Source of the DNA: Amycolatopsis alba DSM 44262
Lineage (GTDB): Bacteria; Actinomycetota; Actinomycetes; Mycobacteriales; Pseudonocardiaceae
DNA: 64,000 nucleotides
NCBI RefSeq assembly: GCF_000384215.1
Contig: NZ_KB913032.1
Location: forward strand, 4,543,665 to 4,607,664
Reading direction: 5' to 3'
The notes under the pieces were generated by a model. That model worked only from the letters and a program-made list of their open reading frames with translations. It searched no databases and was not told where the DNA came from. Each line of letters opens with the position of its first letter. The first letter of the stretch is position 1. The position numbers and the translations under genes were made by a program. Shown here one piece after another: positions 28,958 to 36,402 of the stretch.

Positions 28958-29263
28958 TCAGCTGCCGCTGCGGTACTTCTGCTGGGTCGATTGCAAGGCT
29001 TTGGTGGCGGTGATCCCGCTACCCGCTGCAAGCAAAATGGCGATGATGTCGAGCGGCGTTCCCCCACTCGTGAGCAGCCAGGCGAACAGGGAGGCCGCGG
29101 TGGTACCCGCTGCGATCGGCCAGCGCGTCTTGACGTACTGGGCGATGGGAGTACCACCCGCGCGCTTACCCGCCGCGTTGTTCAGCATGGCGAGATACCC
29201 GAGATGGCCCAATGCCGCCAGGACACCGGCGATCGCGATGATCACGGCGATGAGGTTAATCAT
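28958..29263 (-). CDS. Small three-helix membrane protein
   Basis: 101 residues with three hydrophobic helices: LIAVIIAIAGVLAALGHLG, then WPIAAGTTAASLFAWLLTS and TPLDIIAILLAAGSGITATKAL. No recognised family and no signal of a toxin or transporter. It is preceded by a hairpin that may end the upstream chorismate mutase transcript. Confidence 0.7.
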   Translation of the reverse strand: MINLIAVIIAIAGVLAALGHLGYLAMLNNAAGKRAGGTPIAQYVKTRWPIAAGTTAASLFAWLLTSGGTPLDIIAILLAAGSGITATKALQSTQQKYRSGS

Positions 29264-29282
29264 GCTGTCCAGTTTGCCTGGT

Positions 29283-29303
29283 CCCGAGCCGTCGTGGCTC
29301 GGG
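29283..29303 (-). terminator. Hairpin after the chorismate mutase gene
   Basis: An 8-bp perfect stem (29283-29290 with 29296-29303) and 5-nt loop lies between the end of the chorismate mutase gene (29381) and the start of the next minus-strand gene. It lacks a T tract. Confidence 0.5.
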
Positions 29304-29348
29304 GAACACCCTGAGTTTCACCTCACGGCACGGGATCGTGACGCGGCG

Positions 29349-29375
29349 GGAGCAAGGGACCTTTGCTATCGCCCC
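29349..29375 (+). repeat. Intergenic copy of the second dispersed repeat
   Basis: Reads GGAGCAAGGGACCTTTGCTA then TCGCCCC. It shares the AGGGACCTTTGCTA core with copies inside two coding regions. It lies 5 nt beyond the stop of the chorismate mutase gene. In the forward frame it would again encode GTFA. Confidence 0.75.
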
Positions 29376-29380
29376 GGCTC

Positions 29381-29668
29381 CTAGCGCCCCAGCCTGCCCC
29401 GGCCGAGGTTCAGCAGCGCCATCGCCAGCTGTCGTCCTTCCGGACCGAGTTCGCGGTACCGCGCCAGCACGTCCATCTCGCGGTTGTAGACGATCCGGGT
29501 GCCGCCCGCCGCCATCCTGGCCGCGCCGATCGTCTTGGAGACCTCCACGCGGCGTTTGACCAGCCGCAGGATCTCGCCGTCGAGCCAGTCGATTTCCTGG
29601 CGGAGTTCACCGATCTCTTCGGCGGTGGCGGAGGGCTCTTCGGCGTCCGGCTTCTGTGTGGTGTTCAT
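29381..29668 (-). CDS. Chorismate mutase (AroQ type II, secretion signal absent)
   Basis: About 95 residues. The AroQ helix bundle shows IGELRQEIDWLDGEILRLVKRRVEVSKTIGAARMAAGGTRIV with the Arg/Lys/Glu residues that hold chorismate. It makes prephenate for Phe and Tyr and matches Rv0948c in position just upstream of and divergent from pcrA's neighbourhood. ATG 29668 with AGAGAGG about 6 nt upstream is chosen. The enzyme may form a complex with DAHP synthase as known in mycobacteria. The leader region upstream contains two hairpins. Confidence 0.9.
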   Translation of the reverse strand: MNTTQKPDAEEPSATAEEIGELRQEIDWLDGEILRLVKRRVEVSKTIGAARMAAGGTRIVYNREMDVLARYRELGPEGRQLAMALLNLGRGRLGR

Positions 29669-29716
29669 CGGGACCTCTCTTCGGTCCGGATTCCCTGCTG
29701 GCCCCCGGAACAGCGT

Positions 29717-29801
29717 AAAGCCCCGAGGTCCGCGGACTCCGGGGCTTCGGGTGATGGCATTCGGCACTATGCGATCACGGGAGCCGGAGTCCGGGTCCCG
29801 T
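29717..29801 (-). promoter_or_regulatory. Two-hairpin leader of the chorismate mutase gene
   Basis: Hairpin near 29777-29801 and hairpin near 29718-29748 lie in the minus-strand leader, upstream of the ribosome site. The 10-mer at 29733-29742 is the exact reverse complement of 29784-29793, so the two hairpins could exchange partners. Each is quasi-palindromic, so chance is not excluded. Confidence 0.35.
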
Positions 29802-29834
29802 AAAAAAATCGCGTCGCGTGCCGCATACCGATCA

Positions 29835-30254
29835 TTATGCCACAGCGAAACCCTCCTCAGGCTCGAAGCGGCGGCGCGCCCCGCGGACCCGAGCGTGCAC
29901 GAGGACGCTCATGGCCAGCCAGAACATCGGCATCGCGGGCCAGAAGAACGGTGCCCCCGAAGCCGTCCAGCGGACGATCAGCAGCACCGAAAGCACCACG
30001 GCGACCGCGAGGTGGATCCGCACCGCCCGATGCCCGAAGACGACGGGACGCCGCTTCGGCGCGGGCTTCGGCAGATCCGAGGTGAGCGCGGCGAGTTCGT
30101 CTGTGTACTTGGTGGAATACACAGCACTGAGCCGGTCTTCCACTTCTTGGAGGGTGAGACGGCCTTCGCCGCCGGCGGCCTGGACGAGCGAGGCGACCCG
30201 CTCCCGGTCCGCGTCGGCCGCCCTGAGCCGGGAGGGAATTCCGTTGGTGTCCAT
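29835..30254 (-). CDS. DUF1707 (SHOCT-like) membrane protein
   Basis: 139 residues. The N-terminal DUF1707 domain reads SRLRAADADRERVASLVQAAGGEGRLTLQEVEDRLSAVYSTKYTDELAALTSDLP; two hydrophobic helices follow (IHLAVAVVLSVLLIV and FFWPAMPMFWLAMSVLVHARV). ATG 30254 is preceded by GGAGG. DUF1707 proteins are small membrane proteins of unknown role in actinobacteria. It is divergent from pcrA. Confidence 0.85.
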   Translation of the reverse strand: MDTNGIPSRLRAADADRERVASLVQAAGGEGRLTLQEVEDRLSAVYSTKYTDELAALTSDLPKPAPKRRPVVFGHRAVRIHLAVAVVLSVLLIVRWTASGAPFFWPAMPMFWLAMSVLVHARVRGARRRFEPEEGFAVA

Positions 30255-30344
30255 GGCATCCGATCCTCCGCCGCGAACACCGCCCGCGCGTCGGACGGCA
30301 GGCGACAACACCGCCTACGCCCGGCGCTGTAGCGTGGACCGGCG

Positions 30345-32750
30345 ATGAACACCCTCTTCGATCTCCCAGCGGACGGTCCGGCCAAGCCCCGGCACACGGA
30401 CCTGCTCGACGACCTGAACCCGGCGCAGCGCGAGGCCGTGACCCACGCGGGCTCGCCGCTGCTGGTCGTCGCGGGCGCGGGCTCCGGCAAGACACGGGTG
30501 CTGACCCGGCGGATCGCGTACCTGCTGGCCGAACGGGACGTGCATCCCGGCCAGATCATGGCGATCACGTTCACCAACAAGGCGGCCGCGGAGATGCGGG
30601 AGCGGGTGAGCGACCTCGTCGGCCGCCGCGCCAACGCCATGTGGGTGTCGACGTTCCACTCCATGTGCGTGCGGATCCTGCGCCGTGAGGCCAAAACACT
30701 GGAGATGTCGTCGAGTTTCTCCATCTACGACTCGGACGACACGAAGCGGCTCATCACGCTCGTCGCCCGCGATCTCGACATCGACCCGAAGAAGTACGCG
30801 GCGCGCACGCTGGCCGTGCACATCTCGAACCTCAAGAACGAGCTGATCGACCCGGACACCGCGGTCGCCGACGCGGGCAACGACCTCGAACGCCGCGTCG
30901 CCGAGGTCTACGTCGAGTACCAGCGACGGCTGAACCAGGCCAACGCGTTCGACTTCGACGACCTCATCATGCGGACGGTCGAACTCCTGCAGACCTTCCC
31001 GGACGTCGCCGAGTACTACCGGCGGCGGTTCCGGCACGTCCTGGTCGACGAGTACCAGGACACGAACCACGCGCAGTACACGCTGATCCGCGAACTGGTC
31101 GGCACCGAGACGAACGAGCACGGGATCGAGCCAGCCGAGCTGTGCGTCGTCGGCGACGCGGACCAGTCGATCTACGCCTTCCGCGGGGCGACCATCCGCA
31201 ACATCGAGGAGTTCGAACGCGACTTCCCGAACGCGCGGACCGTTCTGCTGGAACAGAACTACCGCTCGACCCAGACCATCCTGAACGCGGCGAACGCGGT
31301 CATCGCGCGAAACCCGAACAGGCGCGCGAAGCGGCTCTGGACCGACTCCGGTGACGGCGAGAAGATCGTCGGTTACGTCGCGGACAACGAGCACGACGAA
31401 GCGGCGTTCGTCGCGGGCGAGATCGACGCGCTGGCGGACAAGGGCGAAGCGGACTACTCCGACGTCGCGGTCTTCTACCGCACCAACAACCAGTCGCGGG
31501 TCTTCGAAGAGATCTTCATCCGCCTCGGCCTGCCGTACAAGGTCGTCGGCGGCGTGCGGTTCTACGAACGGCGCGAGGTCCGCGACATGCTCGCGTACCT
31601 GCGGGTGCTGGCGAACCCGGAGGACACAGTCAGCTTGCGCCGGGTCCTCAACGTCCCCAAACGCGGCATCGGCGACCGCGCCGAAGCGGTCATCGCGACG
31701 TACGCCGAGCGGGAGCGCCTCTCGTTCGCGCAGGCGCTGCGCGGTGCCGTCAACGGCGAGATCCCGCTGCTGAACCCGCGTTCCGCCAAGGCGATCACCG
31801 GTTTCGTCGAGCTGCTGGACGAACTCGGCGAGGTCGTCGAGAGCGGCGCCGAAGTCGCCGACGTCCTCGAAGCGGTCCTGGAACGCACGGGCTACCGCGC
31901 GGAACTCGAGGAGTCCGACGACCCGCAGGACGCGTCGCGGGTGGAGAACCTGACGGAACTCGTCACCGTCGCGCGGGAGTTCACCGAATTCACCGCCGAG
32001 GTCGCCGGTCCGGACGGCGAACTGCCCGAGGCGGATCCCGGAGTGCCGGAGCCGGGTTCGCTGCCCGCGTTCCTGGAGCGGGTCTCCCTGGTGGCGGACG
32101 CGGACTCGATCCCCGCGGCCGACGGCGGCGAAGACGGCGACGGGCACGACGCGGGCGTCGTCACGCTGATGACCGTGCACACCGCGAAGGGTCTCGAGTA
32201 CCCGGTCGTCTTCGGCACGGGCTGGGAAGACGGGATCTTCCCGCATATGCGCGCGCTCGGTGACCCGGCCGAACTGGCCGAGGAACGCCGTCTCGCCTAT
32301 GTCGCGATCACGCGGGCCAGGAAGCGGCTGTACGTCTCCCGTTCGATGGTGCGCTCCGCCTGGGGGCAGCCGCAGATGAACCCGGCTTCGCGGTTCCTCG
32401 ACGAGCTCCCCGCCGAACTGGTCGATTGGCGCAGGCTCGCGCCTTCCTCCTCTTCCGGTGGTTTCGGTTCTTCGGGAGGTTCGCCGCGGGCCGCGACGAC
32501 ATGGGGAAGCCGCGGTGGCGGCTCGACGTCGTCGAGGTCGACGAGCACGAGCCCGTTCGGCAAGGGCTGGAAGGACACCGTCGCGCTCAAACTCGACGTC
32601 GGTGACAGGGTCAGCCACGACAAGTACGGGCTCGGGACGGTCGTCGCCTGCGACGGTGCCGGGCCCCGCGCGACGGCGACGATCGACTTCGGCGCCGCCG
32701 GCAAGGTCCGGCTGATGCTCATCGGCAGTGTCCCGATGGTCAAGCTGTAA
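30345..32750 (+). CDS. pcrA: ATP-dependent DNA helicase PcrA/UvrD1
   Basis: 801 residues, superfamily 1A helicase with 3'-5' polarity for repair and replication restart. Motifs are seen in order: Q motif LNPAQREAV, Walker A VVAGAGSGKTR, ITFTNKAAAEMRERV, VDEYQDTN, GDADQSIYAFRGA, NYRSTQTI, TVHTAKGLEYPVVF, and YVAITRARKRLYVSR. After a Ser/Gly-rich linker the C-terminal Tudor-like domain VGDRVSHDKYGLGTVVACDG can bind RNA polymerase. The place between chorismate mutase and M23/sucCD genes matches Rv0949. Confidence 0.96.
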   Translation: MNTLFDLPADGPAKPRHTDLLDDLNPAQREAVTHAGSPLLVVAGAGSGKTRVLTRRIAYLLAERDVHPGQIMAITFTNKAAAEMRERVSDLVGRRANAMWVSTFHSMCVRILRREAKTLEMSSSFSIYDSDDTKRLITLVARDLDIDPKKYAARTLAVHISNLKNELIDPDTAVADAGNDLERRVAEVYVEYQRRLNQANAFDFDDLIMRTVELLQTFPDVAEYYRRRFRHVLVDEYQDTNHAQYTLIRELVGTETNEHGIEPAELCVVGDADQSIYAFRGATIRNIEEFERDFPNARTVLLEQNYRSTQTILNAANAVIARNPNRRAKRLWTDSGDGEKIVGYVADNEHDEAAFVAGEIDALADKGEADYSDVAVFYRTNNQSRVFEEIFIRLGLPYKVVGGVRFYERREVRDMLAYLRVLANPEDTVSLRRVLNVPKRGIGDRAEAVIATYAERERLSFAQALRGAVNGEIPLLNPRSAKAITGFVELLDELGEVVESGAEVADVLEAVLERTGYRAELEESDDPQDASRVENLTELVTVAREFTEFTAEVAGPDGELPEADPGVPEPGSLPAFLERVSLVADADSIPAADGGEDGDGHDAGVVTLMTVHTAKGLEYPVVFGTGWEDGIFPHMRALGDPAELAEERRLAYVAITRARKRLYVSRSMVRSAWGQPQMNPASRFLDELPAELVDWRRLAPSSSSGGFGSSGGSPRAATTWGSRGGGSTSSRSTSTSPFGKGWKDTVALKLDVGDRVSHDKYGLGTVVACDGAGPRATATIDFGAAGKVRLMLIGSVPMVKL

Positions 32751-32777
32751 CCCTGACCTGCGACTTCTCTGTCGTTG

Positions 32778-32808
32778 TTGACCTTGACACGATGACAAGG
32801 TCTTCACT
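32778..32808 (+). promoter_or_regulatory. MerR-type promoter and operator for the HEAT/MerR operon
   Basis: A -35 TTGACC (32778-32783) and a -10-like TTCACT (32803-32808) are 19 bp apart, the long spacer of MerR-controlled promoters. The spacer contains the inverted repeat GACCTTG (32780-32786) and CAAGGTC (32796-32802). The operon's second gene encodes a MerR regulator, which would bind here. Confidence 0.6.
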
Positions 32809-32820
32809 GGTGGGCAGGAG

Positions 32821-33492
32821 GTGATCCCCATCGACACGACACAGAAGACTTCGCCGGACGTACGGCTGCTCGACGCGTTGAGCTCCGAGAACTCGTCGAC
32901 GCGGCTCCAAGCGGCCCTGGCTGCCGGGACACACCCGGACGTCCGGTTCGTCGGCACGCTGGTGGCGCGGTGCGCGATCGAGCCGGACTTCTACGTACGA
33001 GACATGCTGACCTGGGCGTTGACCCGCCTGCCGTCGGCGAGCACGGTGCCGTCGCTCCTGGTGGAGCTCCGTTCCGAGGTCGCCCAGGCCCGGAGCCAGG
33101 CGTTGCACACGCTGTCCAAGATCGGGGACGGCACCGCGTGGCCCGCGATCACCCGGTCGCTGCTGCACGACGCCGACGACGAGGTCGCGCGAAGCGCCTG
33201 GCGTGCCGCCGTCGTCCTCGTCCCCGACGGGGAGCGGCAGAGGCTGGCAGAGGACCTGGTCGCGCAGCTCGGCCGCGGTGACCGGAAGGTGCGGCTGAGT
33301 CTCAGCAGGGCGCTCGTCGCGCTCGGAGACGACGCCATCAGGCCCGCCCTGCGGACGGGCCTGGCGAGTGCCGACCCCGAGGTGAGCGCGCACGCTCGCG
33401 CCACGGAACAGCTCTCGCGCGACCCGGACGCCGGTTTCGACGAGGCGAGGCGGATCGTCGCGCTCGGCCCGGAACGAGCCGGGGGAGCGTGA
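32821..33492 (+). CDS. HEAT-repeat protein encoded with a MerR regulator
   Basis: About 223 residues of helical HEAT repeats, e.g. LLDALSSENSSTRLQAALAAG, ALHTLSKIGDGTAWPAITRSLLHDADDEVARSAWRAAVVLV. No catalytic motif; such proteins are scaffolds or binding partners. The only canonical start is GTG 32821, but AGGAGGTGATCC (32816-32827), fully complementary to the 16S 3' end, overlaps it, and the ideally spaced codon would be ATC 32830. The next gene starts immediately after the stop, and both share HEAT repeats. Confidence 0.8.
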   Translation: MIPIDTTQKTSPDVRLLDALSSENSSTRLQAALAAGTHPDVRFVGTLVARCAIEPDFYVRDMLTWALTRLPSASTVPSLLVELRSEVAQARSQALHTLSKIGDGTAWPAITRSLLHDADDEVARSAWRAAVVLVPDGERQRLAEDLVAQLGRGDRKVRLSLSRALVALGDDAIRPALRTGLASADPEVSAHARATEQLSRDPDAGFDEARRIVALGPERAGGA

Positions 33493-34500
33493 ATGCTGAT
33501 CGGTGAGGTGGCGCGCCGCTCGGGGGTGAGCAGCCGGATGCTCCGGCATTACGACTCCCTCGGGCTGGTGCGGCCGACGGGCCGTACCTTCGGCGGCTAC
33601 CGCGAGTACTCCGAGGAGGACATCCGCCGGATCTTCCATGTGGAAAGCCTGCGGTCCCTCGGTCTTTCGCTGCGCCAGATCGGACGCGCGCTGGAGGATC
33701 CCGCCTTCGAGCCGTCCGATCTGGTCGGCGACCTCATCCAGCGGACCGAGGAACGGCTGAAGCGGGAGCAGGAGCTGCTCGAACGGCTCCGGGCTGTCGA
33801 CGCGTCGGCGCCGTTCGGCTGGGAGGGTGTCCTGCGCATCGTCGAACTCCTGCACGGGCTCAACTCGCCCCACGCCGCGCGACGGCAGCAGACCGTCCTG
33901 GCCCCGGCCGAGGACGTGCCGATGCCCACCGAACTGCTGGCCGAGGCGATCCTCGCCGAAGCCGATCCGAACGTCGCCGGGGCCCTGCGGTGGGCCCTGG
34001 AGAGGGCGGGCGGCGACGGTGTGGCGAGCCTGGCGGCCGGCGCGCGTTCGGAGGACGTCGACGTCCGGCGGCGTGCGGTCCTCGCGATCGCCGGGATACC
34101 CGGTGAGGAGGCGGCCGCGGTGCTGGCGCAGGCACTTCACGATCCGGACCCGGCGGTCCACGGCCGGGCCGCGCTGGCCTTGGGTTCGCGTGGCGAGACC
34201 GCGGCGGTGCCTGCCCTCGTCCGCATGGTCGCCGAGGGCACGACCGACGTCGAGGCGGCGGAGGTCCTCGGAGCCCTGGCGGGCGACGCCGTCCGCGCGG
34301 ACCGGATCCTGAGCGAGCTGACCGGCGCGCTCGCCGCACCCGCCGCGGATTCCGCGACACGGATACGCCTCGTCCAGGCCCTCGCCGAGATGCCGCCCGA
34401 CCTCGCACGGGACGCCCTGCGGTGCCTGTCCGAAGACGCAGATCGGGCCGTCGCCCGCCTCGCGTCGGCGCTCGCGGGGGTGCTCGGACGTCGCGCTTGA
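33493..34500 (+). CDS. MerR family regulator with a HEAT-repeat sensor domain
   Basis: 335 residues. The MerR helix-turn-helix and wing (LIGEVARRSGVSSRMLRHYDSLGLVRPTGRTFGGYREYSEEDI) is at the N-terminus, then a coiled coil EDPAFEPSDLVGDLIQRTEERLKREQELLERLRAV. From about residue 130 the C-terminal part is made of HEAT repeats, an unusual sensor for this family. It follows the HEAT-protein gene with no gap. It probably binds the operator at 32780-32802 and regulates its own operon. Confidence 0.93.
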   Translation: MLIGEVARRSGVSSRMLRHYDSLGLVRPTGRTFGGYREYSEEDIRRIFHVESLRSLGLSLRQIGRALEDPAFEPSDLVGDLIQRTEERLKREQELLERLRAVDASAPFGWEGVLRIVELLHGLNSPHAARRQQTVLAPAEDVPMPTELLAEAILAEADPNVAGALRWALERAGGDGVASLAAGARSEDVDVRRRAVLAIAGIPGEEAAAVLAQALHDPDPAVHGRAALALGSRGETAAVPALVRMVAEGTTDVEAAEVLGALAGDAVRADRILSELTGALAAPAADSATRIRLVQALAEMPPDLARDALRCLSEDADRAVARLASALAGVLGRRA

Positions 34501-34546
34501 GGGCTCGCGTCCAAAACTGTCGGACCCCTCCCGTATACCTGTGTCA

Positions 34547-34562
34547 TCGAACACGAGTTCGA
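34547..34562 (+). promoter_or_regulatory. Perfect LexA (SOS) box upstream of a small protein gene
   Basis: TCGAACACGAGTTCGA is a perfect match to the actinobacterial SOS box (TCGAAC, 4 bases, GTTCGA), extended to a 18-bp palindrome by flanking A and T. A -10-like TATGCT at 34573-34578 follows. Another identical-type box precedes imuA'. Confidence 0.8.
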
Positions 34563-34619
34563 TGCACTGGGGTATGCTGGACAGGCCGGTGTCCCCCGAT
34601 CAGAGGAGGGGTGCCCGGT

Positions 34620-34970
34620 GTGGACGGGGTCTTGTTTGGGGTTCTCTCGAGTGGGGTACTCGAGTACTTGCGGGGTGTTGAAAAAGGGGCGGGGCCGGAT
34701 CGGGGTCCGGAGCCGCCGGAAGTGCTCAGGCTGGTCGCGGCCTGGCGCGCGTTACTGCGGGCACACGAACCGGACGGGGCCGGACGGTGTGCCGTATGCG
34801 GGCACGCGCGGCGATGGCTGTTCGGGCCGCGGCCAGCCGGGTACCGAAATCTTTCACGGGGATTTCTCGCCGGATGGCGGCCGATCGAACGGCGCCCGGC
34901 GGGCCTCTGCACGGTCTGGCAGATCGCCGTGGGGTACTTCATCCGAAAACTGCCCGACAACGTCACCTGA
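34620..34970 (+). CDS. Small putative SOS-inducible protein with a CxxC motif
   Basis: 116 residues from GTG 34620, 9 nt after GAGGAGGG. It is Arg-rich and slightly basic: VDGVLFGVLSSGVLEYLRGV at the N-terminus, RCAVCGHARRW in the middle, and RRPAGLCTVWQIAVGYFIRKLP at the end. The CxxC and later Cys could hold zinc, as in many small proteins of this group with WRxL and CxVW blocks. Function unknown. The perfect LexA box 57 nt upstream is the main clue: it should be induced by DNA damage. The other reading of the same DNA lacks a ribosome site. Confidence 0.7.
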   Translation: MDGVLFGVLSSGVLEYLRGVEKGAGPDRGPEPPEVLRLVAAWRALLRAHEPDGAGRCAVCGHARRWLFGPRPAGYRNLSRGFLAGWRPIERRPAGLCTVWQIAVGYFIRKLPDNVT

Positions 34971-35139
34971 GGGTGCTCAGGGTGCGAAAAACCACCTGAG
35001 TTCCGGGTCGGAAGGCCTACGACGCTTCTCGATGCCCTCAACGGGGGAAGCGGAGGTCTTGCAGACGCGTCAGAACGTCATGGTCCGGCGCGCCCTGGGT
35101 TCGGACGGGATCACCGGTGAGAAGAGAAGCGAGAGTCGA

Positions 35140-35958
35140 TCAGCCGACGTTGACGCCACGGGCCGCGAGCCACGGACGCGGGTCGATCTTCTTCGTACCG
35201 TTCTGCCACACCTCGAAGTGCAGGTGCGGGCCGGTGCTCTGACCGCGGTTGCCGACCTCGGCGATCTCTTCGCCGCACTTGACCTTCTGGCCTTCGCGGA
35301 CGGAGAACGAGTTCATGTGGCCGTAGACGTGGATGGTGCCGTCGGAGAGCTGGACCTTGACCCAGAGGCCGAAACCGCTGGCCGGGCCCGCTTCGATGAC
35401 CGTGCCGTCGGAGGCCGCGACGATCGGGGTGCCGATCGGGGCCGCGAGGTCGATGCCGAGGTGGCTCGTGCCCCATCGGGCACCGAAGCCCGAGGTGAAG
35501 GTGCCCTTGGCGGGCATGCAGGTCTTGGGCCGCTTGGCCTCTTCTTCGGCCTTGCGGGCCGCTTCGGCCTCACGCTTGACGCGAGCCTGGGTGATGCTGT
35601 TGTTGTCCGAGAGCTTCTGGGCCTCGGCGGAGGCGTTCGCCGACTGGCTGGTCGGCAGCAGTTCCGGGGCGCCACCTGCGGCTCCGCCACCGAGGGCGAA
35701 CGAGGCGCTCGCGTCCTGGGTGCTGGCCAGCGGGGTGACGGCGGCGTCGGAAGATTCCGAAACGGACTTCAGGGTCTGCCCGGCAGCGGCGGCCGCGAAG
35801 GCGCCGGCAGCGACGGCCGCGACCACGACACGGCCGCGAAGGGCCGAGGACGGGGGCGACAGTCGGTGCGAGCCCCGGACGCGAACGACCGCACCATCGA
35901 GTGCGTTCTCGAGCGCCGGGGAAGGAGCTTGGCCGCCGGGGGAGCGGTGTGAAGCCAA
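35140..35958 (-). CDS. M23 family peptidoglycan endopeptidase
   Basis: 272 residues. A basic N-terminus, one hydrophobic helix (VVVAAVAAGAFAAAAAG), an Ala/Ser linker, a short coiled coil (ARVKREAEAARKAEEEAKR) and a C-terminal M23 domain from residue 145: TSGFGARWGTSHLGIDLAAPIG with the zinc His and Asp, and GPHLHFEVWQ with the HxH. It cuts peptidoglycan cross-links outside the membrane. The position after pcrA and before sucCD matches Rv0950c. Start TTG 35958; its 5' region is AT-rich. Confidence 0.9.
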   Translation of the reverse strand: MASHRSPGGQAPSPALENALDGAVVRVRGSHRLSPPSSALRGRVVVAAVAAGAFAAAAAGQTLKSVSESSDAAVTPLASTQDASASFALGGGAAGGAPELLPTSQSANASAEAQKLSDNNSITQARVKREAEAARKAEEEAKRPKTCMPAKGTFTSGFGARWGTSHLGIDLAAPIGTPIVAASDGTVIEAGPASGFGLWVKVQLSDGTIHVYGHMNSFSVREGQKVKCGEEIAEVGNRGQSTGPHLHFEVWQNGTKKIDPRPWLAARGVNVG

Positions 35959-36402
35959 GACGGGGCCTTCCGTGTTCGGGGAGTCGGATCAAGAGCTCGG
36001 GCGGGGGAACCCGGTGAAGAACCTCGGGGGTGGTTCGTTCGGTGCTCTCATTCGTGATCTGACTGTAATGGGGACCCGAGGACAGTAACGAAGCGGCACC
36101 CCGGTCAGCAAGATCTGGCGGCGCCCTCGGCCGATCGGGCGACGGAGATCTAGCTGTTATCCAGTGAAGATTACTCAAAGTTAGAGTGGGTTTACTCTTA
36201 ACCTTGTGATTTGCGTTACAAGATCATGCGGCCGTTCGGGGGTACCGGAGGGTCGGAAAGGAGGCAAACGAGGGAAATAACCGGTTGCCCGGTGATGTTG
36301 AAGGAGGCTTACCCGCTTTCAGCCGTGCCCGAGACCTCGCCAGGACCTGTGGTGCCCCTGCTGGCGGGCCCGGCCAGGCCCGGCTTGCTAGCGTCGCCGT
36401 CG
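35959..36402. other. Long AT-richer intergenic region between divergent genes
   Basis: 444 bp without a convincing gene, separating the M23 gene from a membrane-protein gene. A stretch near 36160-36225 is much richer in A and T than the rest. Direct GTAATG (36065-36070) and GTAACG (36085-36090) and a GTTAC at 36215-36219 resemble MtrA-type half sites. A -10 TAGCGT at 36389-36394 lies 8 nt before ATG 36403, suggesting a leaderless start. No riboswitch could be recognised. Confidence 0.5.

Noticed and set aside
35959..36230. A c-di-AMP (ydaO) riboswitch upstream of the M23 peptidase
   Set aside because: Such genes often carry one, but the conserved GAAUC/CCGAAUCC-type blocks were not found on the minus strand.
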